Positions 33,539 to 45,659 of a stretch of DNA of 64,000 nt are shown here, in pieces. The DNA lies in contig JASFXZ010000028.1 in the NCBI GenBank assembly GCA_032209605.1, positions 6,644,941 through 6,708,940 of the forward strand, written 5' to 3'. The stretch is from Mactromeris polynyma. Taxonomy: Eukaryota; Mollusca; Bivalvia; Venerida; Mactridae. Every line of letters starts with the position of its first letter. The stretch's first letter is position 1. The translations under genes were made by a program, and so were the position numbers. The notes under the pieces were generated by a model. It was not told the origin of the DNA. It did not search any database and worked only from the letters and a program-made list of their open reading frames with translations.

Positions 33539-35025
33539 AGAAACAGTAGTGTTTCTTTTGAATTCTGTCTGAACAAAATAGTATATCGTTTCACAGTAAC
33601 TATCAATAACACATACACGAAGATAAATTAACTTTGTTTGTGAAACATATACAATAACAAATGACTGTTTTCCTGTTGACAAACTAATAATTCCACATTA
33701 CTTCTCCGGTTCTACTGTTAATTATATAGATAGAGAACCAGTACTAAAACAACTGCGTGTGTGATTGACTACTTCAGAGGAGTTGTGTGTTATTACGTTC
33801 GTTCATCTACGTTCAAATAAATTGCACCGAGGACCCGATGATGACACATGAAGTGTAGTGAAGTGGTTTACATTCCCTTACAAAACCGTGTTAATCAAAA
33901 TATATCTCCATACACTTCAACGTTACCGAGAAGTCCAACTGACTAGATATTGACTCTTTAAAACGCATTCTTTAAATTAACGAGTGTCACGTGTCTAACA
34001 CGCACCTCACATGTGAATTAATAGAATTATAGAACAAGTATCTAAAGCATTGTCATGGAAATTAACGTTGTTCAGACAGACACTTGGCAGTTTTAATTTA
34101 TTGTATCCAGGAACATAAATATGCATTGTTTACATTTCTATTTAAACATAAAGCCCGGTACTTGACTTAAACTACAATTAGGTATAAAAAAACTTACTAA
34201 ATATGTCTCTGTCGTACGTGTGTCTGAACGTGTATTGGTTTCACATTTACTTTTTATACATTTTCATTATTATGCTATCGAAAACATATCGTCATAAGTG
34301 AACGAACTCTTTAATCCACATTAATATAAAACATGTATGTATTTCTGCGTTAGTGTAATATAACCTTACTTGTATCTCTTGAATCATTGAATCTTATATA
34401 TATGAAATACTAACTTCAGTTTCATTCATGCACACTAACTGATATTGTGTAAAGTACTGAGTGGGATTTCCTCGACCCACACATACTTATTTGCTAGAAA
34501 AGAAGTTCTCCTCTAGAAAACGTAGTTGTTACATGTATAACCTATTGTGTATAAAGAAAGGACAACACTCTAGAATGTTTTAATGCCATCTCCTATGCAG
34601 TTACATCCCTTTACAGTAGAACCAGTAACGATTATTCCTGAGTGGGGTTTGGTTTTGGTTTATATGTAACAAATGTAATGTCTGGCTTCATATCAAGCGT
34701 GGATAACAATCTGATTAAATCCAGACCTTCACTACCGTTTCACTATCGTTACACTATACGACAAAGCGTCTCGGTGAGCTCTGATTGTTACACTAAACGT
34801 TTCGGGAGGTGGACTTTAATTATATTGTGGTGGAATCGTACAGAGATATGTCGTTGTAATAGGCATTACATATTTTATGTATTGTATATATTTAATATTT
34901 GATTATCAATAACATTCTTGCTGACGAAAATGTTTTTTCCACTAAATTTGTCATGTAAATTAGACATTTAAAACTCCCGATTTCCTTTTCCCGATTGCCC
35001 TCCTCAATCTAGAGCCCCTACTAGA
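33539..35025. other. 3' UTR and spacer of copy A
   Basis: The poly(A) signal AATAAA at 33816-33821 is conserved in copy C ('TCAAATAAATTGCACCGAGG' near 55500). The rest is AT-rich with no gene I can support; a short plus-strand frame at 34642-34902 has no recognisable content. Confidence 0.45.
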
Positions 35026-36005
35026 AATACCTATCAAGACGATTAATTAGAAAATCTTCTACAATCTATCAAAATTAATTATTTCGTTTTGATGTCTAGA
35101 TCAGCTACTGTCTGTTTAGAAACATGTCAATATGAAACTAACAGAAGGTCTTAATGTAACATGACAATCAATTTGGAATGTTTGAAACTACCGTTTAACC
35201 ATTTGAGAAATATAAAAACATAAATCCCGCTTTGAAATATTTCCGAACACACAATAATCGATGTGATCAAAACCATTTTCGAGTGATACTCAAGCGTTTG
35301 ACGTCATTTTGAGCGAAATCCGTGTACTTGTTAATAACCTTACAATGTGGGAAATATAGTATTTGAAAGAGTGGTACAGAAAATGTAATGTGCGCTTTAT
35401 GAAGGCGTATTTTATTATTATTATTCCATTGATGTTAGCGTAGTTTAAACTATCGAATATCTGGGAATTATACATTATTGTAACATCATTTTCATGGCAA
35501 GAAATCATATTTAAAATGAAATTCGCTGTTTTGTTTAAGTTCTGTATATTACACATGACGGTGGTGCACTCAAATGTATATGGTCATATATATCAGGATT
35601 AAAACGTTTACCTTTTTCGTAATATGCTATTCTCAGAGAACATGTGCAAATTTCTTGGATATATATCAAGAATGATCTCCCATAATTAGAAGCATTGTTT
35701 GAGCCATTCCCTCCAATTTGTGATTGTCTCCCTTCCATGCGAAAATGACACTTTAAAATGGTCAATAATCAATAATCGATATTGGCTCCGCATTCTATAA
35801 CCAAATATACTCGAATTAAATGGTGCTAATGAAGATAATACTGATGATAGTGATAATGTAAATGATAAGAATAAAAATGATAATTATAAAATAAGGATGA
35901 TGATAATAATAACGATGATACCTTTTGTACACTGAAATCAGCCAATGCTTTATGAATACAAACTATTAACTTTTGAAAAAAATGGTAAGCATGTCATCTT
36001 CTGTT

Positions 36006-36171
36006 TGTTTGTTTCATCGGGTTTAACGCCGTTTCTCAACGATATTTCAGTTATATACGGCGGCCGGTTCACGTAACCAGTTTTTCCTGGACTGAATTCT
36101 TACCAGTACTAACTTACCCTTCCACAAGGAGCCGGCAACTTCTCCACATGTGGAGGAAAATCGACCTTTTT
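36006..36171 (+). mobile_element. SINE body inserted in copy B
   Basis: The insertion is absent from copy A (site near 26066). It is flanked by repeats of about 14 bp reading TGTCATCTTCTGTT (35992-36005 and 36172-36185). The body includes 'TTTAACGCCGTTTCTCAAC' and 'GCAACTTCTCCACATGTGGA'. The tRNA-like head is missing, so this copy is 5'-truncated. Confidence 0.85.
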
Positions 36172-36332
36172 TGTCATCTTCTGTTCAGTACTGGGTATGC
36201 TTTCTTAAATCTTAAACAAAGGATGTTGGTAATGATATTCCATAATTAGAACGAGACGATCATACACATTATGAATTAAAGTCACTGACCCGCAGTGTTA
36301 CTTTCTACCAGCGCACATGTAAGCTTGTATAT

Positions 36333-36511
36333 ACAGTAAAACCTCGCTTTAAGACCACCTCAATAATAACACCACCTCGAAATTAATAACACAATTTTCA
36401 ATTCCATGTTTCACTGTTTTGCTTGTATTTAACCTATCTATTACAACCCCATCAATAAGAAGACAAGTTTTTAGGCGTACCAATGGTGGTCTTATTATTG
36501 AGGTTGAACTG
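36333..36511. mobile_element. MITE copy 1 (copy B)
   Basis: Counterpart of 26225-26406, with the terminal 'ACAGTAAAACCTCGCTTTAA' better preserved and the right end 'GGTGGTCTTATTATTGAGG'. Confidence 0.75.
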
Positions 36512-37506
36512 AAATTTGTTTTTATTCTTAGCGAAGGAAATTGTATGGAAGCTATTAATTGCCATTACCAAGTGGTTTCTTCAAATCCTCGGCAGTGTCA
36601 TTAATCGTTTCTTTGCACGAAAAGCTAAAATGGACTGATTTTTAACAGTATACGTTATTCAACCATATTGAAAAAATTGAAATAACAAATGGAGCTGAAG
36701 AAAGATTTTATGAAATCTCCTTTGTCACTTACGTTAGTTTTTAATACATTTTTAAACCAACTTTTGTGGTTCTTAATGACGCATTATCTAAACTATTGAA
36801 CAAATATTAAAACCGTTAAAATATTTTGAAGGCACAACTTTAAATAGCAATGAATTACTTAATCGCTTGATTGCACCATATGTGGTTAATTATGTTACAT
36901 TCAGAACATATTAGTCGAAGGGTAAATGATTTATCTTTCTATGATTACATATAATAACTGTAGAAGATAGGTATCTCGTATATGCCTATTGAATAACCGA
37001 ACTGTATACATCTTTATAATAACGATTGCAAATTAGTCATTCACAGACTAAAAGTCTGACGGAACAGATGTCTAAATCACAATGTCGTACAAACAACGTG
37101 CGATAGACTCATTAACATAATATATGTCACAACTTTCTGTCATATTCACCGTTACATATTTTGCGCTATCTTGTACAACCAGGGTTCATTAACTATTTAT
37201 TTTACTAAAGATATATAGTCGTACAAATGCCGTTCTCCGTCTGATTCTTGTGCGCATGTTCTCGGTTGATTCCAGATGGACTGTACTGGTCAAAAGTGCC
37301 AACCCGCCAGTGCCAATACACATAGCTGCTAAAACTATACTGGATACATCTTCTCTTGGTTTCTATTGCAATAATCTATAATATATTTCATTCAAAGGAA
37401 GTGAACTGTCGAAAAAAAGTCGATATAAACTAATCAAAATCGCGTTCATAGTTTCAGATCAGTTTGACTTAATGTAGTGAAGATTCTCGAAATTCAAAAA
37501 TGACGA

Positions 37507-37588
37507 GTTGGCTCTTTCGACCAATTTAGCTGAAAACAAATTGATCAGGCTCTATTTGTTTTCAGTTAACTTGGTCAAAAGAGCGAAC
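37507..37588. other. Long hairpin (82 nt), copy B
   Basis: Same position in the unit as 27217-27298, same length, same loop region. Upstream, B has about 125 bases (37370-37500) that A lacks. Confidence 0.6.
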
Positions 37589-37862
37589 AATATGCAACCG
37601 TATTATACTGATAACCGATTAAAATCACAACCGAAATAATTTCAGTATTATAATGATTTAAATTTAAACGGCATACAAAATACAAATTTCAACGAATAAC
37701 AACTGCGTATGCTGCATAACATTCAACACAATCATTAATATAATAGTTTGTTTTTCCTCATTGATGTTAGCACAGTCTCGCTTACATTACACTTACATAT
37801 GTGTAGCATGGTGTATTCAAATCACTGTTCTAATTAAAATATTTTCTGTAAAGTAATAAATA

Positions 37863-38040
37863 AAGTGAAACTTCACTAAAAGATCACCTCAATGATAAGA
37901 CCATCTCAAAATTAAGAACACAAATTTCAATTCCATCTTGACTATTTTGCTCTTTATTCAACCTCAATATTAAGACCACTTCAATAACAAGTCCAGTTTT
38001 CAAGGGTCCCAATGGTGGTCTCATTATTGAGGTTTTACTG
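37863..38040. mobile_element. MITE copy 2 (copy B)
   Basis: Counterpart of 27573-27750, nearly identical, with the right end 'GGTGGTCTCATTATTGAGG' then TTTTACTG. Confidence 0.7.
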
Positions 38041-38383
38041 TACATTTTGAGCCGACGATAGTTCTCTGTATCGTAAAGATTGGTAGCGTTTGATGACCGC
38101 AGAGCAACACCCTTTGGGAGATACAAACCACTGCTGGAGGATGTTGTTTTACAGAGGTTCAATTCTAAGTGAATTATAAACAAACTACAATCTGATACTG
38201 TTGTTGAACAGAGGCTGTTGCTGAAAAGATGACTACTCCGTAGAGGTTGTACAATGTATGATATGTCCCTCACCACTTCACACTAGTACATGCCTACAAA
38301 CTCAGATAATGTTTCTATCGAATATTTAGAAATGCGTATGTACATAAATCGAGTGTGATCATACATGTTTACAAAGGCACATT

Positions 38384-38554
38384 TTATCTTGAACCATCCC
38401 TCAAAAAGATCAATTTCTTGAATCGTTTCTGCGCCTTCAGTTTATTACTACTAGTTTCATTTTTCGGCGGACACTGAGTCGCCTCTATCCTCACGTCTCC
38501 ATCATCTCTAAGCACTTTCTTGGTATTATTCGATTCATCAATACATGGTAACAT
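38384..38554 (-). CDS. Small ORF (56 aa), copy B counterpart
   Basis: Same start, length and stop as 28075-28245. Differences include a Lys-to-Val, a Lys-to-Glu, a Leu-to-Ala, a Thr-to-Lys and an Ile-to-Arg change. The preserved frame is weak support for coding. Confidence 0.22.
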   Translation of the reverse strand: MLPCIDESNNTKKVLRDDGDVRIEATQCPPKNETSSNKLKAQKRFKKLIFLRDGSR

Positions 38555-38570
38555 ACCGCGATAGTGTCAT

Positions 38571-38882
38571 CTTTCATTCACAGTAGTTTCCGGCGTTTCT
38601 GGCTCATGCGGGACAATATGATCCTCACTAACAGCTTCGACATCGTCTTGAGCTTTTATCAACTGCCATATGTGTGTCATTTAACTTTTCATTATCACGA
38701 TTTTATGTTCTTTGAATCTCATCCAGAGGCAACTTGTTCGATGATTCGAAATACGTTGGGGATAATGTTCGTGGCGTTGGGGAGCTTACTCTAGAAATAT
38801 CAACTGTGAAATTAGCATTCAAATTTAAAAATGTATAAATACAATAACTTTGGGTACAATAATGAATAACATGCTATTAATT
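38571..38882 (-). pseudogene. Broken counterpart of the 101-aa ORF
   Basis: Aligned with 28258-28563, this copy has one inserted T near 38655 and one deleted base near 38832. Several substitutions follow, so no continuous reading remains. The last 25 or so codons (AQDDVEAVSEDHIV and on) are unchanged. Confidence 0.4.
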
Positions 38883-39343
38883 GTTTTATCTTTGAATGGA
38901 GAAATATTATAAGTGGTATCGCTACGTTATATCGATGTTATCCAAAGTAAAAGCAAACAGACACGAATGTTAAAAAATACAAGTAAGACATTGGACTTTT
39001 TGACATTTTGGTGATTATTTTTATCACGTGTGGTATTAATGAATGTTTGCAATAAAATTGAAGTTAAGGCCATACAGATATAAATTATGACATTAATTTA
39101 AAAACTCAAATTAAGCAATTTTACACTTTGCAGCATAAAGAGATCAATAATTAAACTGACTCGTGTTGACATATTCCGTGCATCAAAAGCCAAACTTATT
39201 GTGTGGTAGATCTTAATAATGACTCTTAAAATCCCTAGCAATCTTTTGACTTGAGATAATAGTTATGGGTTGCCATTATTTTATTCAATGCCTCTTTTGG
39301 ATATATACAATTCGAATACTAAATATGTAGTCTCCGAAGAACT

Positions 39344-39545
39344 CTAGTAGTGGATATCTAGTGTTCAAATTGTAGATATATAGAACTCAGGTAGTAGCTA
39401 TATAATGTTCAAATTGTAGATATATAAAACTCAGGTAGTAGCTATACAATGTTCAAATTGTAGAGATCTAGTATTCAAGTAGTAGATATCTAGTATTCAA
39501 GTAGTAGATATCTAGTCTTCGAATTGAAGATATCTAGTATTCGAA
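39344..39545 (+). repeat. 22-bp based minisatellite, expanded in copy B
   Basis: Units such as 'TAGATATCTAGTATTCAAG' + 'TAG' (22 bp) and longer forms with GTTCAAATTGTAGATATATA. Copy A at 29028 has only the single word 'GAATTGTAGATA' here. Confidence 0.8.
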
Positions 39546-39721
39546 TACAGATATTATTATTTAAGTTATGAACTGTATGTTTGCTGGTCAGATCAGTTTG
39601 AGTTTGATTCGTAAGACTATCTTCAGTGATCTGAAAACACTGAAAGCTAAATAATGTGTACATATAAACGATAACAGATACATTTGTAGTATCATATAGT
39701 GACAGGTACAATATATCAGTT

Positions 39722-39771
39722 GTCGTGGCGGAGTGGTTAAGGCGATGGACTAGAAATCCATTGGGATCTTC
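39722..39771 (+). pseudogene. Truncated tRNA-Ser(AGA)
   Basis: 'GTCGTGGCGGAGTGGTTAAG' followed by 'GCGATGGACTAGAAATCCAT' closely matches the 5' two thirds of tRNA-Ser with anticodon AGA: acceptor 5' half, D arm, anticodon arm and the start of the variable arm. The T arm and 3' acceptor half are absent; the sequence turns into unrelated DNA after 'GGGATCTTCC'. It is a tRNA pseudogene or a SINE head, not a working tRNA. Confidence 0.75.
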
Positions 39772-40904
39772 CAAATGTTGTAACTTTGATGTTATTGAGA
39801 ATGAATACCATTTCCTTATGTTTTGCAATTGTTATAGAATCATGCGTACTAAATACCTCGGTCAGGGTGACCTGTAAATATTGTTTAACACGGCCGACAA
39901 TGAGCAAGAGCTAACGTATTCCGAATAGTGGACAAAAAATGTCGCCAAGGGCGCAGGATAGGACAAAGTAATAGTACACAGGTGAATGTTATACATTCTA
40001 GATAACGTTTTTTGAGTGGTTACCGCATACGTTCATACGTTGATTACATCACATTAGTCCATATATATGTTTTAAAAGTGGTCATTTTGGCAATCAATTG
40101 GTTAAGTGAAATATTTGAATATCATCAAACTGGTTTAATACCACGTTAATTGTACAGACATTCCTAAGGCGGCGGTGTCTACGTTTCTCTTTATTGATTA
40201 TTGACCCCTCCTCACCTTTAATCACGTCATAAGCTAGGGTTCTGTGTTTGGAAAAGTTTGTAGCGCTACATATCGAGAGGTGGAGCTAAAGTCGATGTTA
40301 ACTAAAAGTGGGACTTATTTACCGAATGATAGTCGACATTAACTAACAGTGTGGGTATTACAAAAGCGACATTACATAAAAATAGTTTACCATGATTGGT
40401 TAACCATACAGGGTTTGAACATAACGATTCATGCTAAGTTTATTAATTGGTTAAATGGCTAGGATGATACAATCACGGTGCATGCTGGTATCATGTCTGC
40501 TTATTTGCGCTCGTCACATGACGAAGTGAAACGCTTGTTTCTTTTGTATAAACTCAATTCGATAAAGCTTTCATTAGCGATTTATTCTTTATTTTGGGTA
40601 AAGGGTGAGAAGGTAGTTTAAATCATGTGATCTCATTTTAACTCGCTGTAAATAGGTTGTATAAAACGTCCCTATAATCCTATAACCCCTAAAATAATTG
40701 TTCTTTCAGGTAATACAGTTTTCATAAATTTAATTCCAACCGCTGTGATAAAAACACAGAAATGAATAAATACTTACTTTTTCTCTGAGTATATATATTA
40801 CGCAGAGCACTGAGTATGTCTCTTAAAGACTTCGCAGAAATATAATACAAAACAAATAGATTTGATCAAGGATGTGTTACATAGATCTAATTACCAATGA
40901 CTCG

Positions 40905-41060
40905 AAAATGATGTGTCCCCGTCCGAATTGCTGAATTGATAGAGCGCTCGACTGCTCTACTTGTCATTGGTTCGAAACCCGGGCGAGGTGTATGTTTGAC
41001 TGAATTGACATACTTCACGAAAGATGCATGCATAGTCATTTGTCCTCTGAACTCTGATTT
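40905..41060 (+). repeat. tRNA-derived SINE in copy B
   Basis: The tRNA-like head has 'TTGATAGAGCGCTCGACTGC' (A-box region) and 'GGTTCGAAACCCGGGCG' (B-box region). The same element occurs at 61466-61620. A, which jumps from 29285 to this point, lacks it. Confidence 0.7.
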
Positions 41061-42247
41061 AAGTGGAGAAGTTGTTCGTTGATTACGGAGGAGCAGGTTA
41101 GTACTGGTTTGTAATCCAGGAGCACTGGTTAGATCAACTACCGCCTTACTACCTTGCGTAACTGAAATGTTGAAACTGCGGAACGCCAGAAACAATCAAA
41201 CATGAAATTGGTTTTAATCAACTACGCCATGAAAACCTCCGATACAGTTTAGAACTTTATGTTGTTCTAAAAATCCATTGTATATATGTTGTTTTTACCA
41301 ATGACTAGATAAGTAATATGCCGATATCTAGATAAATGTATTTTGTTACAAAGAAGACGGTATTGTATGTACTACATTGAATTTGACTTCCCTGTACCTA
41401 TCGTTGCATACTTTAAGTACATTTAATAATATCAAACCACATGCTAGCGTGACATTACATCGTTATAAGAAAAACAAGCGAACCGAGACCCACTTCTTAC
41501 TTGACAATCGATTGTTAACATCGGTTTATAAACTTAACTTTTTGATCAAGCTTTCATCATGATACTTGTTCAAGTAAATAACGACAATGTTGGTTATAGC
41601 GATGTGTTTATATATATTTCGTTCTACAAGCAAGTATCACGTCTGGCAATAAGACAAATGTGAAATTTAAAATTATTGATCAAATTGGTGACGTTGCATT
41701 ACTTCTATGTAATGTATTTTATAGAAATCTGCCTACCGTTTGAAACCAGTATAAATGATTATATTAAATACCAGTTAATGGTATTGTATTATTTTTAAAA
41801 GAATTATAAATACGCTTACAAAATGACAGTTACCTGCATTGTGCGCATTTTATCCTAGTATGAATATAATTATACCATAGTACAATCCCTCCATTCAGTG
41901 AGATTGAATGAATACATGTTTTGTCATTGAAGAACTACAGGTAATACTAATGCAAACTAATTTAAACTAAATTTGTAAAGCGAAGGTTGAAATTGACGTT
42001 TATTAGAGATTAACTGTGCCTTAATCATTTGAGACATAGATTAACAAGCACATGTTTGACTAAAGCAACACCTGCTGGTTAAAGACAGCGAGTGTACTGA
42101 TTAATATAAAATGTGTTAACGAGAACACGGATATATAATAAGTGCTGAAACAACGTTTCATTTGAAAAAAATAAAGTTTACGTAAGGAAGTGGCAATTTC
42201 AGTGATTGTTTAATGTATTTCTGTAATGACATTTACGTGTTTAAAGT

Positions 42248-42310
42248 GGTGCACTCTAATACATAAGGTCTAATATGAAGATTGAAGCGTTGGCCTTTTA
42301 CGTAATCTGC
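42248..42310. repeat. Short stray copy of the unit-start sequence
   Basis: 'GTGGTGCACTCTAATACATA' and the following 'CCTTTTACGTAATCTGC' resemble 35563-35625 in B and 25636-25690 in A. It is a third small copy just left of the mariner element. Confidence 0.5.
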
Positions 42311-42414
42311 AATTCACACAAAACCTTCACATATTCGGTCTAATCGTAACATAATTATGCCGTGATATTAACAAATTCTGTAAGATTGTATGACATTGGC
42401 AAATTGGTAGCATA

Positions 42415-43598
42415 CGAGGGGCATTCAATAACTTCTGCCACTGGCCTTATTAATATACTGAAAACAACAAAACTTGCAGGGTTCAAAACTATTTTAATCC
42501 TTGAAAGTAATCTGGCACTACCAAGGCCACTACGAGAGTCAAATCTACTTGCAGATAATGTCTTGTTCAATCGCGGAAAAGGGAAACAGTCCCAAGGGCT
42601 CAAGTCCGGACTATAATAATGGAGGATGAGAGAGTTGAACTGTTTTCGAGGTTCAGAAAGTCCGATACAAGTTCACACTTGTGTGTGGCAGCGCTGTCGT
42701 GAATAAGGCATATCCCTTTGATACCCATCCTTGGACGACGCTTTTGGTAGAATTTCTTCACATTATATAACACCACTTCTTTGTTATACCTGCCAATAGC
42801 TGTGTGTATACGTGGAACGGGAATCTTAGCAACAGCGCCCTCCGTATTAAAGAAAGTTGAGAACATAATTGTATTGGTGATCTTAGGTCTCTTGGCTATG
42901 ATTGGTCCCTGGTCATGTTTAGCCAGATTTGTTTGTTATGTATGCGTCTCTGTGGTTCAAAATGATAAATACAAGTCGTGTCACCAGAAAGGTGCTCCGA
43001 CAAACGACGATTGTCACATTTTGAATACTTTTTCAACAATGCTATTGTTTTGCTGTTTTAAGTCGGGTGTCCTTTTGTTCTTCTGTAAGACTATAAGGTA
43101 CCAAGCGAGCACAAATCTTAGTAACTTTAAGATGCTGGTTCAGAAAGGTGTGAACTGTCCCCGCTTTAGTTATCATTTCACCAACTGCAACGAAGTTTTT
43201 ATGGATATTACTGATCATGGTCTTCCACGTCAGGGCTTATCTTCACAGCCAGATTTACCATATTTTAATTACGTTGACCACATAAAAACAGTTCTCTGTG
43301 ATATGGCAGTAGATCTATGTGTAAGGTATACCTCTTCATATATCACTCAACATAAACTTTTTAGTAATTTGCGTCGATTAATGTAACTCATGATTTCAAT
43401 TATTTTTTGTTAATGTTTCATTTTAGACTTCAAGAAATGGCCAGTGTATAGTACTTACCCTTTAAAAAGTAGTGAAATTCCAAATTGAATACAGTTTTGT
43501 GTCATTATACATGGTAGAATGGTCATTTTATACCCACAATTTCCACGTGCTACTTGTGATATAACGTAGTAGCGACATAATTTATTGAATGCCCCTCG
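42415..43598 (-). mobile_element. Mariner-like element (1184 bp), complete ends
   Basis: TA on both sides (42413-42414, 43599-43600). Inverted ends start CGAGGGGCATTCAATAA, identical for 17 bp, then diverge. The length is that of a full mariner element. The transposase on the minus strand is damaged. Confidence 0.9.
42430..43390 (-). pseudogene. Mariner transposase, multiply broken
   Basis: Minus-strand pieces in order include VHTFLNQHLK and VPYSLTEEQKDTRL (linker before the catalytic core), GYNKEV-type and KRRPRMGIKGICLIHDSAAT (second catalytic Asp, HDsA), and YSPDLSPWDCFPFPRLNKTL with RFDSRSGLGSA (third catalytic position and C-terminus). They sit in different frames with several stops. 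The long plus-strand reading at 42781-43386 is its antisense. Confidence 0.8.
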
Positions 43599-43600
43599 TA

Positions 43601-44208
43601 TAGCGAGTGTCTACGCAAACTATTTTTCTTCGTACGTGTCAATTTACCATTCAGTAGAGCCATATAATTACGCGTAGTTAACGTCACAGATGGATATATT
43701 ACTTACAGTCGATATTGGATATTATATAAATACCAGATCCCAATGAGGGTGATAGCATATAAGGTTAACCCGAGAAAGTTAATGTAAACCGAGGCGTAAG
43801 TTCCGAGGGTTAACATTATATGCATCCATGATATTTATTTTATTATAAAGAACACATATTTTGATTGTAAAATCATGATGTCACAGGGTAAACACGATAA
43901 GTTACAGGGTAACATTACAGATTTCCTGATAGCGTGATTTATTTCATTTTGATGATTCATTGCCTTTCAAACACGAGAAAACTATACCACAGCTTCTGCT
44001 ATTTTAACATAATGGTATGAACGTATGTGGGATCAAACCATTGTTCTGTAACAAATTATTAATGTTTTTGTTACCTATTTTTATGTCGAGATACCTACCT
44101 GTGCGTCTATATGGGGAGACTTTTGACAACGTTAATATATTTTAGATTTTATAGCTCAAATACACATTTGTACCGTACAATACCTACATGTAAAAGGTCA
44201 ACTCTACT
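43601..44208. other. No feature seen
   Basis: AT-rich spacer between the mariner element and the 50-bp satellite. Confidence 0.4.
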
Positions 44209-45255
44209 CCTTTAACCTGCCACCGGATGAGAAATATTGTACCTTGAATGGTGCAAAACATTAAACCTGCCACCGGATGAGAAATATTGTACCTTGAATG
44301 GTGCAAAACATTAAACCTGCCACCGGATGAGAAATATTGTACCTTGAATGGTGCAAAACATTAAACCTGCCACCGGATAGACATAGTGTGCCTCGAATGG
44401 TGCCAAACATGAAACCTGCCACCGGATAGCAATAGTGTGCCTCGAATTGTGCCACATATAAAACCTGTCACCTGATAGAAATAGTGTGCCTTGAATGGTG
44501 CAAATCATAAAACCTGCCACCGAATAGCAATAGTGTGCCTCGAATGGTGCCACATATAAAACCTGTCACCTGATAGAAATAGTGTGCCTTGAATGGTGCA
44601 AAACATAAAACCTGCCACCGAATAGCAATAATGTGCCTTGAATGGGGCCAAACATAAAACCTGCCACCGGATGAGAAATATTGTACCTTGAATGGTGCAA
44701 AACATAAAACTTGTCACCGGATGAGAAATATTGTACCTTGAATGGTGCCAAACATAAAACCTGCCTCCGGATGAGAAATATTGTACCTTGAATGGTGCAA
44801 AACATAAAACCTGCCACCGGATGAGAAATATTGTACCTTGAATGGTGCCAAACATAAAACCTGCCACCGGATGAGCAATATTGTACCTTGAATGGTGCCA
44901 CATATACAACCTGTCACCTGATAGAAATAGGGTGCCTTGAATGGTGCAAAACATAAAACCTGCCACCGGATAGCAATAGTGTGCCTTGAATGGTGCCAAA
45001 CATAAAACCTGCCACCTGATGAGAAATATTGTACCTTGAATGGTGCAAAACATTAAACCTGCCACCGGATAGCAATAGTGTGCCTCGAATGGTGCCATAC
45101 ATAAAATATGCCTCCGGATAGAAATAGTGTGCATCGAATGGTGCCATACATAAAATATGCCTCCGGATAGAAATAGTGTGCATCGAATGGTGCCAAACAT
45201 AATACCTGCTACCGGATATAAATATTGTGCCTCGAATGGTGCCATACATAATAAT
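44209..45255. repeat. 50-bp satellite array
   Basis: About 21 tandem units of 'ACCTGCCACCGGATGAGAAA' + 'TATTGTACCTTGAATGGTGC' + 'AAAACATAAA' (50 bp). A second variant has GGATAGCAATAGTGTGCCTC in place of the middle part. Variants alternate in blocks, showing local homogenisation. One diverged unit lies at 56430-56482. The long minus-strand readings through it come from the repeat. Confidence 0.95.
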
Positions 45256-45659
45256 AAATATGATTTATGTAATAAGTAAAAATCTAGGCTAGCGCTAGCC
45301 AAATATCCATTAGACTCCATTCAAACCAATACATTTCGCTAAGATTTATTTTTCATACGATATTCAATCTGACTACTATCTCCTTCAACCTAGCACCAGC
45401 CATGACACAATCGATTCACAAACTGTTAAATATGTAATATAATTATTTGTATTTAATTATCTAACGCTTTATCTTAATATGTGTGTACATGTATGAATGA
45501 CACTCTAATGTATGCAGAATATGCTTTAATGCTAAATGTTAAATTAAGATAAATAAAAGCACAATTAAACATTTCACGTTGTCGTCTTTGATAGATATGT
45601 GTACATGGTAACATTTACTATTGATGCATTACACACACTACAAATCATGTATGCATAAA

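Larger units (their letters stand above)
23213..35126. repeat. Tandem segmental duplication, copy A
   Basis: From about 25204 rightward this copy aligns with copy B (35127 rightward) at high identity, offset about 9923 bp. 23213-23310 matches the sequence just before the start of copy B (35030-35115) and before the same point in C (56268-56355). The intervening 23311-25203 is therefore an insertion in A. A alone carries a Tc1 element (29966-31524). A contains the intact coiled-coil gene. Confidence 0.85.
35127..42195. repeat. Tandem segmental duplication, copy B
   Basis: Collinear with copy A: 35127-39340 matches 25204-29040, 39968-40125 matches 29110-29285, 41051-41810 matches 29286-29963, and 41812-42195 matches 31527-31915. 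B lacks the Tc1 of A and ends before the coiled-coil gene. It has extra blocks at 36006-36185 (SINE), 39344-39965 and 40126-41050; the last two match C rather than A. Confidence 0.85.

Noticed and set aside
37884..38276. A 130-codon minus-strand frame in copy B
   Set aside because: Half of it runs through a MITE, and the copy A counterpart has a 19-base deletion that shifts the frame; no domain recognised.
39722..39790. A functional tRNA-Ser gene
   Set aside because: The T arm and 3' acceptor half are missing.
40887..41195. A 102-codon minus-strand frame containing RPGFEPMTSRAVERS
   Set aside because: This 'PGFEPxTSR' string is the antisense of the tRNA-like B-box region of a SINE and appears widely as a false protein; the same occurs at 61421-61642.
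42781..43386. A 201-codon plus-strand frame
   Set aside because: Antisense to the mariner transposase; it runs between the element's ends and has no recognisable domain.
44505..45320. A 271-codon minus-strand frame of repeating MAPFEAHYCYPVAGF type
   Set aside because: Produced by the 50-bp satellite, readable in all three phases; not a gene.
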